Program-made: the position numbers and the translations under genes
Source of the DNA: Paenibacillus sp. UNC451MF
GTDB taxonomy: Bacteria > Bacillota > Bacilli > Paenibacillales > NBRC-103111
Direction: 5' to 3'
Length of the DNA stretch: 64,000 nucleotides
Assembly: GCF_000686845.1 (NCBI RefSeq)
Contig: NZ_JMLS01000013.1
Span: forward strand, 167,755 to 231,754
Shown here: piece by piece, positions 53,349 to 62,864 of the stretch
Position numbering within the stretch: the first letter of the stretch is position 1
Layout of the letters: each line of letters begins with the position of its first letter
Notes under the pieces: model-generated
What the model was told of the DNA's origin: nothing
Seen by the model: the letters and a program-made list of their open reading frames with translations, nothing else
Databases searched by the model: none

Positions 53349-54659
53349 TCAGCAGTCCTTTATCTGTAATATAGCTTTCACGGCTTCTAGTAAATGATTG
53401 CTCGTCAAATCGGATTGAACATCGTATTTCTTGTCCTTGCCTGCTTCTCCAGTCAGTACTAAAGCCGTATGCATTCCTGCATTTTTCCCGGTTTGAATAT
53501 CAACGGTTGTATCTCCTATAATCCAAGAAGATGCAAGGTCGATATTATACTTTTGAACACAGATATCAATTAATCCCGTATCAGGCTTTCTACAGGTACA
53601 AGCGATCTTATACAATGGGTTTTCTTCCGGGTACCCTTTATCCGGGTGATGCGGGCAGAGAAGGATATCATCAAGCAGCACGCCATGCTGCCCCAGAAGG
53701 GTTTGCATTTTGTTGTGGATGTGGATAACATCAGGAATATCGCAAAGCCCTCGCGCCACAACGGGTTGGTTGGTAACAACGATCGCGAGATAACCTGACC
53801 GATTAATTAGCTTAATTGCTTCTACTGTATGGTCCTCTAGAACAAAATCCTCTTCTTTATTAATAAGTCCTCTATGCTGATTGATCGTCCCGTCGCGGTC
53901 GAGAAAAATGCATCTTTGTTTAATCATCAAATTTCTTGATGCTACGAAACCGGTAGATAATTCTTCCGCTGCAACTTTAATCCGCTCAGGAGTCCCTACA
54001 TCCTTAATGTATTCCGGGGATTGATAAGCGTAGATCGAACCGCGCTTTGCAGCTAGTGGCATTAGCAGGTCTTTCTCCAGATCTGTCTTATCGTCTTTAT
54101 TAACCATATCGCAAATTTCTCTGCCTATAATATATAGACCTGCGTTGACACAGTTGTTATACCAGTAGTCCCGTTTGCTATGCTTGGAATCAAATCCAAT
54201 GACCCTTTGTGTTTCATCCATTACAACTAAATCAGAGTCATAGGGGTGAGAGTTCGGATGAACAAACAATGTAGCACACGACTGCTGCTCAAGATGGAAT
54301 TTCTCCATCCTCCTTAGGTCAATATCGAAAAGAACATCCCCGTACACAAGAAGAAAGTAATTCTCTGTCAGCCACTCTTTCAGATAAAATAAAGCCCCTG
54401 CCGTACCGAGCGGCTTCTCCTCGCGATAGTAAGTGATGTCCACACCGTGACGGGATCCATCGCCAAAATGCTCTTCGATCTTTTCTCCCAAATGACCGGT
54501 TATCATTAAAATCTTGGATATATGATTTGCCTTTAGGCTCTCAACCTGCCACTCAAGTATCGCCTTTCCATGGATTTGGGCCATAGGCTTTGGAATATCA
54601 TCATTTGTAATCGACCTAAGACGTGTTCCCTTACCGCCAGCCATTATGATAGCCTGCAT
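53349..54659 (-). CDS. heptose-1-phosphate nucleotidyltransferase fused to heptose bisphosphate phosphatase
   Basis: 436 residues with two enzymes. Residues 1-230 form a sugar nucleotidyltransferase (MQAIIMAGGKGTRLRS, KPMAQIHGKAILEW, YGDVLFDID), HddC-like. Residues about 245-436 form a HAD phosphatase of the GmhB type (IFLDRDGTINQHRG, VVTNQPVVARG, CPHHPDKGYPEENP, CTCRKPDTGL with the Cys/His zinc loop, GDTTVDIQTGKNAG). Together they would remove the 7-phosphate and activate heptose 1-phosphate, steps three and four of GDP-D-glycero-D-manno-heptose synthesis. The ATG overlaps the epimerase stop (TGATG). Confidence 0.88.
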   Translation of the reverse strand: MQAIIMAGGKGTRLRSITNDDIPKPMAQIHGKAILEWQVESLKANHISKILMITGHLGEKIEEHFGDGSRHGVDITYYREEKPLGTAGALFYLKEWLTENYFLLVYGDVLFDIDLRRMEKFHLEQQSCATLFVHPNSHPYDSDLVVMDETQRVIGFDSKHSKRDYWYNNCVNAGLYIIGREICDMVNKDDKTDLEKDLLMPLAAKRGSIYAYQSPEYIKDVGTPERIKVAAEELSTGFVASRNLMIKQRCIFLDRDGTINQHRGLINKEEDFVLEDHTVEAIKLINRSGYLAIVVTNQPVVARGLCDIPDVIHIHNKMQTLLGQHGVLLDDILLCPHHPDKGYPEENPLYKIACTCRKPDTGLIDICVQKYNIDLASSWIIGDTTVDIQTGKNAGMHTALVLTGEAGKDKKYDVQSDLTSNHLLEAVKAILQIKDC

Positions 54660-55594
54660 CAAATGACCTCCTCAACCGTCTTAGCAACCGCCTCATCAGA
54701 AGTCCATCCGGCTTGCCAACCTATCGAATGAATTTTATCGAGATTATACGCGAACACCGGAACGTCTCCTTTCCAGCCCCCGCGTCCACCAGTATAGTTA
54801 TACTTTACACTGGTAAGTCCCATCTTTTGGCATACAATGTCGGCGATTTTAGTAACTGTCGTCTGCGTGTTAACCCCGATGTTATATAATAAGACGCCTT
54901 CTTCAAGCTTATCCTTGAGCATGACGATCCCGTTAATCAGATCAGATACATGCATATAGGGCTTAGCCTGAGTCCCGTCCCCAAGGATCAGCAGTTCATT
55001 GGGGTTTTCCCTTAGTTTCCTTATGAAATCGTAGATTACACCGTGGGTAAGTCTAGGACCAATGACGTTAGGGAAACGGAAAATCAACGCTGACATTTGA
55101 TTCATGTAGCTATAAGCGGATATCAATGCTTCCGATCCAAGTTTAGCGGCACCATAGTAAGAAATGGGTTCCAGAGGGGTGGAACTCTCAGTTACATGGA
55201 CTCCATCTTTTTCCCCATAAACAGCAGATGTAGAGGCGAAGAATAATTTCTTAACTTCATGAACCCTCATGCATTCCAACAAATTAAACGTCGTTGTGTA
55301 AGTTTTGTGATATTCAATTTGCGGATTTATGGCACTTGCCTGAATGTCCGAATTCGCGGCAAGATGAAATACAAAATCGAATTTCTCCTTGTTGAATACA
55401 CCAGAAAGCGCTTCGAAATTACAGAGATCCTGCTCATAGAAACTAAAGTGGGGATGATTTTGCAGATGTTCGATGTTTTTCCTTGTACCAATAAAAAAAT
55501 TATCTATGCAAACTATCTTGTGCCCTTCCTCGAGCAGAGCGTCGATGAGATGACTACCGATGAATCCGGCTCCTCCAGCTACTAGCATTTTCAT
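54659..55594 (-). CDS. NAD-dependent epimerase/dehydratase (extended SDR)
   Basis: A 311-residue extended SDR: MLVAGGAGFIGSHLIDALLE, CIDNFFIGTRKN, FHLAANSDIQAS, STSAVYGEK and the YYGAAKLGSEALI active-site Tyr/Lys. It resembles UDP-glucose 4-epimerase/GDP-mannose-dehydratase relatives. In a GDP-heptose cluster it may modify GDP-heptose (epimerisation or 6-deoxygenation) or supply another sugar. The start at 55594 follows GGAGGAC; the frame is open farther upstream but overlaps the kinase gene. Confidence 0.85.
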   Translation of the reverse strand: MKMLVAGGAGFIGSHLIDALLEEGHKIVCIDNFFIGTRKNIEHLQNHPHFSFYEQDLCNFEALSGVFNKEKFDFVFHLAANSDIQASAINPQIEYHKTYTTTFNLLECMRVHEVKKLFFASTSAVYGEKDGVHVTESSTPLEPISYYGAAKLGSEALISAYSYMNQMSALIFRFPNVIGPRLTHGVIYDFIRKLRENPNELLILGDGTQAKPYMHVSDLINGIVMLKDKLEEGVLLYNIGVNTQTTVTKIADIVCQKMGLTSVKYNYTGGRGGWKGDVPVFAYNLDKIHSIGWQAGWTSDEAVAKTVEEVI

Positions 55595-55610
55595 GATTTT
55601 GTCCTCCAAA

Positions 55611-56603
55611 CTATGAATGGGACCAATATTTATCTCCAATGTAGATAACAGAAGACCCGTCATATTCGAATGTAATATCCATTTTTTTGAGGCCTATGGC
55701 TGCCCTTACCTTTTCCTGATTCTCAGGCTCACAGTAGAACAGAAGAAATCCACCGCCTCCGGCGCCTAGAAGCTTACCCCCTAATGCGCCATGTTCCATT
55801 GCAGTATCATAAGCTCTATCGATCTCCGGATTGGAAATTCCCGACGCGAGCGTTTTCTTTAAATGCCATCCCCGATTCAAAATATGACCAAACGAGGACA
55901 AATCGTTATGTTCGAGAGCAATTTTCATTTCCTCTGCAAGTCCGCACATCTGAAGCAGGTTGTTGGCTTTGTCGTCTTGGCTAATATTTTGTTTTTGTTC
56001 ACTGAGAATCGTATTGGCAGAGCGCGAAGTTCCTGTGTAAAACATCATCAAGTTATTTTGCAGCTTTGTGTATGTTTCCGGTCTCATGACAATAGGCTCG
56101 ACCGATACGCTGCCGTTTCTATTAAAACGTATAAAATTAAGCCCTCCGAAAGCAGCAGCATATTGATCTTGTTTACCAATGGGGGCTCCTAATTTATTGA
56201 TTTCAATATCACAGGCTTCTTCAGCCAGTTTCGCTTTCGATATATATTTACCTTTATAACAAGATAAAGCATGCAGTAACCCTACAGTAAAAGTGCTGGA
56301 TGATCCAAGACCTGTTCCGGCAGGTACATCCGCAGTGCTGGTAATTTCGACACCGGATATATTTTTTTGATTCAGTACGCTATTAAGAATTTTATGTTTG
56401 ATTTTCGAGATATCATTAACTGTTTCATTTTCTGAGTATTTGAGGGCGGTATATCTCGGGTCAAAATATGGATGAATGGATATGTACATGTACTTATTGA
56501 TTGAAGCGCTTAGGACACAGCCTCCATGACTTTCATAAAATGATGCCATGTCGCTTCCGCCTCCGCAGAAACTTACACGGAACGGGGTCTTGGTAATAAT
56601 CAC
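55611..56603 (-). CDS. hddA: GHMP kinase, D-glycero-D-manno-heptose 7-phosphate kinase-like
   Basis: 330 residues. The opening MIITKTPFRVSFCGGGSDMASF is the HddA pattern. The GHMP ATP-binding motif is DVPAGTGLGSSSTFTVGLL, and the C-terminal motif 3 is GGKLLGAGGGGFLLFYC. It phosphorylates heptose 7-phosphate at C1. It starts with GTG at 56603 behind GGGGGAA; an ATG five codons upstream has no ribosome binding site. It is the first gene of the leftward heptose/glycan operon (down to about 47.6 kb), divergent from a CDP-glycerol transferase-like gene. Confidence 0.88.
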   Translation of the reverse strand: MIITKTPFRVSFCGGGSDMASFYESHGGCVLSASINKYMYISIHPYFDPRYTALKYSENETVNDISKIKHKILNSVLNQKNISGVEITSTADVPAGTGLGSSSTFTVGLLHALSCYKGKYISKAKLAEEACDIEINKLGAPIGKQDQYAAAFGGLNFIRFNRNGSVSVEPIVMRPETYTKLQNNLMMFYTGTSRSANTILSEQKQNISQDDKANNLLQMCGLAEEMKIALEHNDLSSFGHILNRGWHLKKTLASGISNPEIDRAYDTAMEHGALGGKLLGAGGGGFLLFYCEPENQEKVRAAIGLKKMDITFEYDGSSVIYIGDKYWSHS

Positions 56604-56886
56604 AATAAATTCCCCCATTGGATATGTAATGTTGTTTTGATGCTTAAGAGATGAGGTCTAAATTCCGATAATAGAATATATACTCTTTTTACTTATATCG
56701 ACATGTTTCGAGGAAAACATTAGCTATAATAGAAATTGCATATATTTACCTACTTAAGTAGTACAAACTGTGTGACAAAGCGATTTAGGTCAGATATAAT
56801 GTGTGCAAAGCAAGGAGAAATGTCGAAAAAAGTAAGAAACGGTAGTAGTTAATATATATTTAGACAAAGAAAGGAAGAGTGTTCCT

Positions 56887-59418
56887 GTGCGAATTGAGCA
56901 TAAGAAACAAGTCTTGGAACTCACCGATACGTTAAAGGAAGCCCTTCTGTTCTTAAACACACCGGAAGCCATTACAGCAGAGTATTTAAAGGATGACTGT
57001 CTGGCATGCATTGCTCATATCGCATCAGAATTGGGAGAGGTGCAGGACAAGGAGTACATCTCGTTTTGCGTGGCCTGCCAGGAAGATATTAACAAGAGGA
57101 ACTTTGCGGAGGCATACAAGTCGGCAGATATGCTGTCAACGTGGATTGAAGAGTGTGTCCAAGTTCACTATGAAATTGCCTTTTTACCCTATAAGGCTGA
57201 AATGTGGGATGCTCTTGATAGTGTGTGGCGTGCAGTTAGTGCGGATCCAAGCTGTATAGTTCGAACGATTCCCATTCCCTATTATACCTTTGATTCACAG
57301 GGGGAGGCAGTGTCTGCAGAATATGATGGAGACCGGTTTCCCTCATATGTTGAAGTCACGCATTATAACGACTATGATTTAAGTTTGCAGCGGCCAGATG
57401 TTATTTTTATTCATAATCCATATGATGATTGCAATACAGTGACAATGGTTCATCCCCATTTTTTTAGCTCAAATTTGATTAATTATACGGATAAGCTGGT
57501 TTATATACCTTACTATGTTTCATTAGGTAAGCTCGTTCATTCTTTCCGTCTTCCTAGTTACAAAAATGCCTGGAAAATCTTTGTCCAATCGGAATCGACT
57601 AGGCAAGAATTTCTGGAATCCGGAGAGGTACAACCAAGTCAAGTCGTTGCTTTAGGTTCACCCAAAATAGATTATGTATACAATAGAATGCAGGAAGGTA
57701 CCGCAATGTCCCTAGAGTGGGAAGCGGCTCTGAAAGGAAGAACCGTATTTTTGTTCAATTCCACTCTAGGTAGGCTCTTGAATGAAAAAGAGGATATCAT
57801 TAAAAGCATGGAGGAAATTTTCCGTTTCTTTCAAAAAAGACAGGACATTGCTCTGATCTGGCGTCCACATCCGTTAAGTATAAAGACATTACAGTCTATG
57901 CTACCGCACCTTTTGGATTCATATTTATCGCTTGTTGAAGAATTCAAAAAAATACCGAATGCCGTTTATGACGAATCCCAGGACATGCATACAGCCATCA
58001 TTCTCTCGGATGCTTATATAGGAGATTTTAGCTCGGTTATTGCTCCTTATGCTGTTACAGGAAAACCGATACTCAAGCTTTTCCCGAATATTAAATCCAC
58101 CTTAGATAATTGGGGAGTTCATCCAGCATGGTTAGACTATAATGAGGAGTCCACTATGCCTATTACAGTTAACCAGGGAATCGTATCCGACAATTTATTG
58201 ATATTTCCTTCAAATAATCGTGGAGGATTTTTCTCACTGGATCTCACAACGGAGAAATTATCCCACATACATGACTTCTTTAATAGGAGCTATATCGATC
58301 CTCAGTTATTTGTTAAGGTATGTAATTATCAAGATATCTTATGGTTCGTTCCTGGTCGTTCCTCTGAAGTCATAAATTATTACCGTAAAACAGATGAGAT
58401 AAAATCACATCCTCTACCACCCATATCGAATCTGGGAGAAAGATGTTTTAGTACTGCGGTGCAGTATGAACATTATTTATGGATGCTTCCTGCTCAATCT
58501 ACTACGATGGTTCGACTTCACATGGAAACAGGAGAGATGTTAGCGTACAAGATAGTCCCAGATGATTTCATTGGTTTAAATCAGGAGGATGTATGTTTGA
58601 GTGGTACAATCCATAATGATCTTCTTTGGGTAACATTACGTGGAAATAGATCGCTTATACAGATAGATCCTGTCTCTGGAGATATGGTAAAGCAAGATTT
58701 GGATTTTCTCCAGAATCTTGTCAGAGCCGTTGTTTCTGATGGACAAGCATTGTGGTTAATTACAGAAAATTCCTCCGTGGTGTACAAATGGAATCCTCAA
58801 ACCAATGCAGTGGCTTTATATGATCAGTGGCCGGAAGAATTTGATGGAGGTAAACAGCCTTTTTCCAATGCAGTTTTTGATGGTGAGCATATCTGGCTTG
58901 TTCCGCATGATGCGAATATGATTATAAAAATCTCTACAAAAAGCGGTGAGATCTCTGCCGCATACTCTGGTATAAAAAAATGTAACTGGGCCATTGTTAA
59001 CTCATGGTACCCGTTTCACTCTATTGAGCGTAATAGGGCTATGAAGGCAAATGATACTTTGTATTCGGGAGCCGTTCTTTGTGATGATTGGATTTGGTTT
59101 TGTCCTATTACCGCTCCGACGTTAATTGGGATTCATTTAAGAACTGGAGAAGTCAGGGAGGTCCTTGTTGCATTACCAAGAGAGCAGGATGAGCAACGAA
59201 ATGCTGTGTGTCGATACCCACATCCTCCAAAAGAAGGAGTAGATTTGAGAAGCACCTTTAATAGTTCATCTTTTCCTCTAGGATCATTCGTCAATATGGT
59301 TAGCGGCAGTTATGAATGGAGTGAGAAACAACGTAAAGAAGTTTGTTCCAGTTTGGCAAATGCTGAAGGAACAAGCGGTAATGAAATATGGGAATATGTG
59401 ATGGGTCATATTGAATGA
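56887..59418 (+). CDS. CDP-glycerol transferase-like domain fused to a C-terminal beta-propeller
   Basis: 843 residues. Residues about 150-430 are TagB/TagF-like (VYIPYYVSLG, VALGSPKIDYV, LIWRPHPLS, SDAYIGDFSSVIAPYAVTGKPIL). The C-terminal half has at least six ~50-residue repeats with a W-F/L-V/C core: ILWFVPGRSSEVI, YLWMLPAQSTTMV, LLWVTLRGNRSLI, ALWLITENSSVV, HIWLVPHDANMII and WIWFCPITAPTLI. Each is followed by a turn like TGEM or SGDM: a beta-propeller. GTG start with GGAAG ahead. It probably builds or docks to a surface polymer. A methyltransferase gene follows 53 bases later. Confidence 0.78.
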   Translation: MRIEHKKQVLELTDTLKEALLFLNTPEAITAEYLKDDCLACIAHIASELGEVQDKEYISFCVACQEDINKRNFAEAYKSADMLSTWIEECVQVHYEIAFLPYKAEMWDALDSVWRAVSADPSCIVRTIPIPYYTFDSQGEAVSAEYDGDRFPSYVEVTHYNDYDLSLQRPDVIFIHNPYDDCNTVTMVHPHFFSSNLINYTDKLVYIPYYVSLGKLVHSFRLPSYKNAWKIFVQSESTRQEFLESGEVQPSQVVALGSPKIDYVYNRMQEGTAMSLEWEAALKGRTVFLFNSTLGRLLNEKEDIIKSMEEIFRFFQKRQDIALIWRPHPLSIKTLQSMLPHLLDSYLSLVEEFKKIPNAVYDESQDMHTAIILSDAYIGDFSSVIAPYAVTGKPILKLFPNIKSTLDNWGVHPAWLDYNEESTMPITVNQGIVSDNLLIFPSNNRGGFFSLDLTTEKLSHIHDFFNRSYIDPQLFVKVCNYQDILWFVPGRSSEVINYYRKTDEIKSHPLPPISNLGERCFSTAVQYEHYLWMLPAQSTTMVRLHMETGEMLAYKIVPDDFIGLNQEDVCLSGTIHNDLLWVTLRGNRSLIQIDPVSGDMVKQDLDFLQNLVRAVVSDGQALWLITENSSVVYKWNPQTNAVALYDQWPEEFDGGKQPFSNAVFDGEHIWLVPHDANMIIKISTKSGEISAAYSGIKKCNWAIVNSWYPFHSIERNRAMKANDTLYSGAVLCDDWIWFCPITAPTLIGIHLRTGEVREVLVALPREQDEQRNAVCRYPHPPKEGVDLRSTFNSSSFPLGSFVNMVSGSYEWSEKQRKEVCSSLANAEGTSGNEIWEYVMGHIE

Positions 59419-59471
59419 TCGACGGGTTGTTACAAAGTTATTTAAATAGTTTTATAGAGGAGCAGGTTTAA

Positions 59472-60344
59472 TTGTCCATTATTAATAGGATTAAGACGAA
59501 ATTTAAATCGTTTCTAGTTGATTCAATTCGAACTGCGGTAGATGAAACCTGCCAAAACCAAGCTAATGTTATGGAAAAATCCATACATGATGGCATAAAA
59601 AAGTTCTTTAATGAAGATTATCAAATAATTAACCGTATGCTGCAAAACTCAAAAACACACACAGAGTTAGCACGATTTATGATGGAAGATTTCAATCCGA
59701 TGTATAATCCATATATACTTTTGAAACAAAAAGCTGCCAAAGAGTCAGCTGAATATATAGAACAAAATATGAAAGAAGCAATGATCATTCCCATGAAGAC
59801 TTGGGGAGAAAAACTAAAAGTGCTGGAGCATTGTCTAAAGTATATTCCACAAAACAGTTTTATTGTAGAATGTGGCGTTTATGCAGGTAAATCTATTAAT
59901 TTTATGGCGGACCGCTTTCCAGCAGCGCAAATTTACGGGTTTGATTCATTTGAGGGTTTGCCAGAGGACTGGGATGGCTATTTTTTAGAAAAGGGAACAT
60001 TCAAGACTAACATTCCAGAAGTTAGATCAAACGTGACGTTATTTCAAGGTTGGTTCGACCAAACTTTGCCAGCATTTGCGGCTGAACACAAAGGTAAAAA
60101 AATTGATTTACTACATGTAGATTGTGATATCTACTCATCTACTGTAACTATTTTTGAAAATCTTCATAGGTTACTAGGAGATGGGTCAGTTATTGTGTTT
60201 GACGAATACTTCAACTATCCTAACTGGAAAGAACATGAGCATAAAGCATTTAAAGAATTTTGCGCGAAATACAATGTACGCTATAAGTATGTGGCTTCTG
60301 GTATGCAACAGGTAGCGGTAATGATTGAAAGTATTAACCATTAA
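59472..60344 (+). CDS. TylF/macrocin O-methyltransferase-like protein
   Basis: 290 residues. SAM motif FIVECGVYAGKSINFMADRF, acidic loop IYGFDSFEGLPEDWDG, and the metal-binding LLHVDCDIYSSTVTIFENL with VIVFDEYFNYPNW (two aspartates) match TylF/MycF sugar O-methyltransferases. The N-terminal about 110 residues are helical. It starts with TTG behind AGAGGAGCAGG and is co-oriented with the propeller protein. It probably methylates a glycan sugar, capping the chain. Confidence 0.83.
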   Translation: MSIINRIKTKFKSFLVDSIRTAVDETCQNQANVMEKSIHDGIKKFFNEDYQIINRMLQNSKTHTELARFMMEDFNPMYNPYILLKQKAAKESAEYIEQNMKEAMIIPMKTWGEKLKVLEHCLKYIPQNSFIVECGVYAGKSINFMADRFPAAQIYGFDSFEGLPEDWDGYFLEKGTFKTNIPEVRSNVTLFQGWFDQTLPAFAAEHKGKKIDLLHVDCDIYSSTVTIFENLHRLLGDGSVIVFDEYFNYPNWKEHEHKAFKEFCAKYNVRYKYVASGMQQVAVMIESINH

Positions 60345-60425
60345 TTCTGTAAAAAGGAACAAGGTACTTGAGAGGGGATCTGAACTTTTTTAATGGTCTG
60401 GGAATCGTTTTTCATCGGTTATTAG

Positions 60426-60773
60426 GTTATTTCAGGACATGCCATCTTATATCGGGTAAAAAACAGTCATCGTTCTTCATACATTGATGAAATTAAGAAC
60501 AGCTTAGAACAGCATGAATTGCCGTATACGTGGATCACAGAAAATGCGGAGTCCAAGCGTAATTTCGTACGAGATGAAAATACGATAAAGATATCTACCA
60601 TCGATAGCGCAAAAGGTCTTGATTTTCGGACTGTGTTCATTGTCAATGTTGATAGCATGCCTTTCCCCCTTGAAGAAGTAGAAGAAAGGGAAGTCTCTCT
60701 TTTTTATATTGGGATGACTCGAGCATTGGAGTGGTTGTTCTTGACTTATAGCGGGGAATCCAAATTCACATAG
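60426..60773 (+). pseudogene. C-terminal remnant of a UvrD/Rep-type helicase
   Basis: A frame open from 60426 but without a start at its homologous beginning reads AILYRVKNSHRSSYIDEIK, ISTIDSAKGLDFRTVFIV (motif V) and LFYIGMTRALEWLFLTY (motif VI). These are the last motifs of SF1 UvrD-like helicases; the ATPase lobe and motifs I-IV are absent. It is a 3' fragment left by deletion or recombination. Confidence 0.75.
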
Positions 60774-60890
60774 TACTTGGACGATGTTACGAAGAAAAGA
60801 ACTGTGCAGGAATCATCACATACACGGTCAGGATAAGACTGAAGCTTCAAATTGATAAGGTGAATTTTTAACATCTGTACATATGTAGGC

Positions 60891-60917
60891 GAAAACCCGT
60901 ACCAGATAAGGGTTTTC
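60891..60917. terminator. weak hairpin near the end of the histidine kinase gene
   Basis: GAAAACCC pairs perfectly with GGGTTTTC around an 11-base loop. It has no U-run on either side, so terminator function for the leftward kinase gene (ends 61012) is uncertain. Confidence 0.3.
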
Positions 60918-61011
60918 TCCACTTATGTCTTTACTTTAGAGCACTAATTCAGGTTAATTGCCCTGCCGGCCAGAGATGAATTAATCCTTGTCCCAAACCA
61001 TCCCCACCAAC

Positions 61012-62424
61012 CTAGCCACCAACAATCCCTTCATAACAAACCGCTGGCAAAGTAACCCTAATCTCAGTTCCTTCCTCACTACTCTTCAAAATCTCAATAT
61101 TCCCACCGTGAGAATTTACGATACGCTGACAAATAGACAACCCCAGCCCCATGCCTGCATCTTTTGTTGAATGAAACGGTGTAAAGATGTTTCCCCATGC
61201 TTCCTCAGGAATCCCTGAGCCGCTATCTGCAAACAGGATATGGATCTCATTGCTACTGCTGCTGGTTCGGATTTTGATGATTTTGCGCTCTTTTTCCTCC
61301 ATGGCTTCGATGCTGTTATTGATCAGGTTCATAAAGACTTGCCTGATTTTATCTATATCTACGATGGCTGTAATCTGTTTTTCTTCGTTCAGATCGATGT
61401 ATACGTTCTTCTCTTTAGTTTTAATGGACGTTAATACAAGAGCTTCCTTAATAATTTCCGTAATATCAGCTTCGGATGCATGGATTTTTCCGCTTTTGAT
61501 GAACTGTTCGTAATTGGTGATCACGCTGTTCATATGCGAGCCCGCAACTTGAATCTGGTTCACCATTCCTAATGCCTTACTATTTAATTCATCGTTTCTT
61601 GCCAAAATATCCGAGTAGCCTTTCACAATAGTCAGCGGATTTTTTATTTCATGGATGAGGCCGGAGGTTGAGATTTCAATTTGTTCCTCTTGCTCTTTTC
61701 TTTTGATAATTTGATTGGTTTCTCTTATCATCTTTGTGTTCATGTGGGTAAAAATAAAGAAAATGAATACAGAAAAGATCATGACCGCGATTTGACTGGA
61801 ATAAATGAAGGTCATTTCCTGCAAATTCATGACTCCAACGATATAGGTTAGTAGAAAGGCCGAGCTAAACGAGGTAAGAAAAAATTTCACATATTTATCG
61901 ATGACTTTTCGGCTCGCAATGAGTGTCAGAAGAATGCTAACAATTAGCAGCTTGATATGATTGGCAAATAAGAATCCCCACTCACCGTACTTCGGGAAGA
62001 GCACAACGTCAGCGCTCCCAAAGCCTGCAATGGTATTCAGGCCTAAGACACCCAGGTCCGTCCAGTTGATGATATAGATGAAAATAGACCAGCAGTAATA
62101 AGCCGTTAAGGTATATTTATTGATAATCCACTTCATCCAGTTCCCTTGTTCTTTGGATAAGTGCTTTAAGGCCATATAGCCTACATATAAAAAGGCCGGA
62201 GGAAGCATGATAGAGCCGATTCGCAAAAGTCTGAAGAGAAAAAATATCGTTTCTTCACGAAATAGATCGATGCTGTATAAAACACTCACATCCAACTGCC
62301 ATAGACTCATGAATATCATAAAAACGAGCATGGCGTTAGTAAGCTTTGTTTTGAAAATCATTTTGCTGGACATTCCTAAAAACAAGGGGACCAAAGACAT
62401 GGCTGCCATCAGTATAAAATTCAT
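61012..62424 (-). CDS. membrane sensor histidine kinase
   Basis: 470 residues. Seven or so hydrophobic segments occupy residues 1-225 (7TM-like sensor). Then comes a HisKA box ISTSGLIHEIKNPLTIVKGY (His258) and a HATPase domain: NLINNSIEAM (N box), FADSGSGIPEE (G1), FTPFHSTKDAGMGLGLSI (F and G2). It resembles sporulation-type KinB/ KinD-like kinases in plan. The ATG at 62424 is preferred to an upstream GTG for its AAGGGAAGGA. No response regulator is adjacent, so it is an orphan, perhaps feeding a phosphorelay. Confidence 0.87.
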   Translation of the reverse strand: MNFILMAAMSLVPLFLGMSSKMIFKTKLTNAMLVFMIFMSLWQLDVSVLYSIDLFREETIFFLFRLLRIGSIMLPPAFLYVGYMALKHLSKEQGNWMKWIINKYTLTAYYCWSIFIYIINWTDLGVLGLNTIAGFGSADVVLFPKYGEWGFLFANHIKLLIVSILLTLIASRKVIDKYVKFFLTSFSSAFLLTYIVGVMNLQEMTFIYSSQIAVMIFSVFIFFIFTHMNTKMIRETNQIIKRKEQEEQIEISTSGLIHEIKNPLTIVKGYSDILARNDELNSKALGMVNQIQVAGSHMNSVITNYEQFIKSGKIHASEADITEIIKEALVLTSIKTKEKNVYIDLNEEKQITAIVDIDKIRQVFMNLINNSIEAMEEKERKIIKIRTSSSSNEIHILFADSGSGIPEEAWGNIFTPFHSTKDAGMGLGLSICQRIVNSHGGNIEILKSSEEGTEIRVTLPAVCYEGIVGG

Positions 62425-62794
62425 ATCTTTTCTTATCCTTCCCTTGATACCCACAGTTGGTTGGTATTGCTTCCGAACTTTTTATGAGAGTTCTCTTCAA
62501 TTCTGCATTATTCTTACATACATATTTCGACATGATTTCACAAATTCAATATAGCATGTTTTATAAGAAAATATAGTGGATTCGTAGGAATAGTTTATAG
62601 AAAAAATAGGAAGTGACTTATTGCTAAAAGTCTGCAGTCTGTCCTGCACCCCAACCATTGTCAAGAACAGGATTTTCTTTCATTTTCTGCTGCGCGGCCA
62701 ACAAAAATGGATCAGATGAATCAGGATGCTTTGAATACTACTTATCGTTAATTTGTGAACTGTGAATACGGTCAGCAAGGTGCTTTCTATTAAA

Positions 62795-62823
62795 TTGACA
62801 AACATTAGAGGTAGCTGTTAAAT
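62795..62823 (+). promoter_or_regulatory. sigma-A-type promoter for the C39-like gene
   Basis: TTGACA (62795-62800), a 17-base spacer and TTAAAT (62818-62823) lie about 42 bases upstream of the ATG at 62865. The remaining part of the 440-base divergent spacer (62425-62794) shows no gene. Confidence 0.6.
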
Positions 62824-62864
62824 GAAAATTAGTACTATTTCTCTGGGAAACGTGGTGAGTTTCT

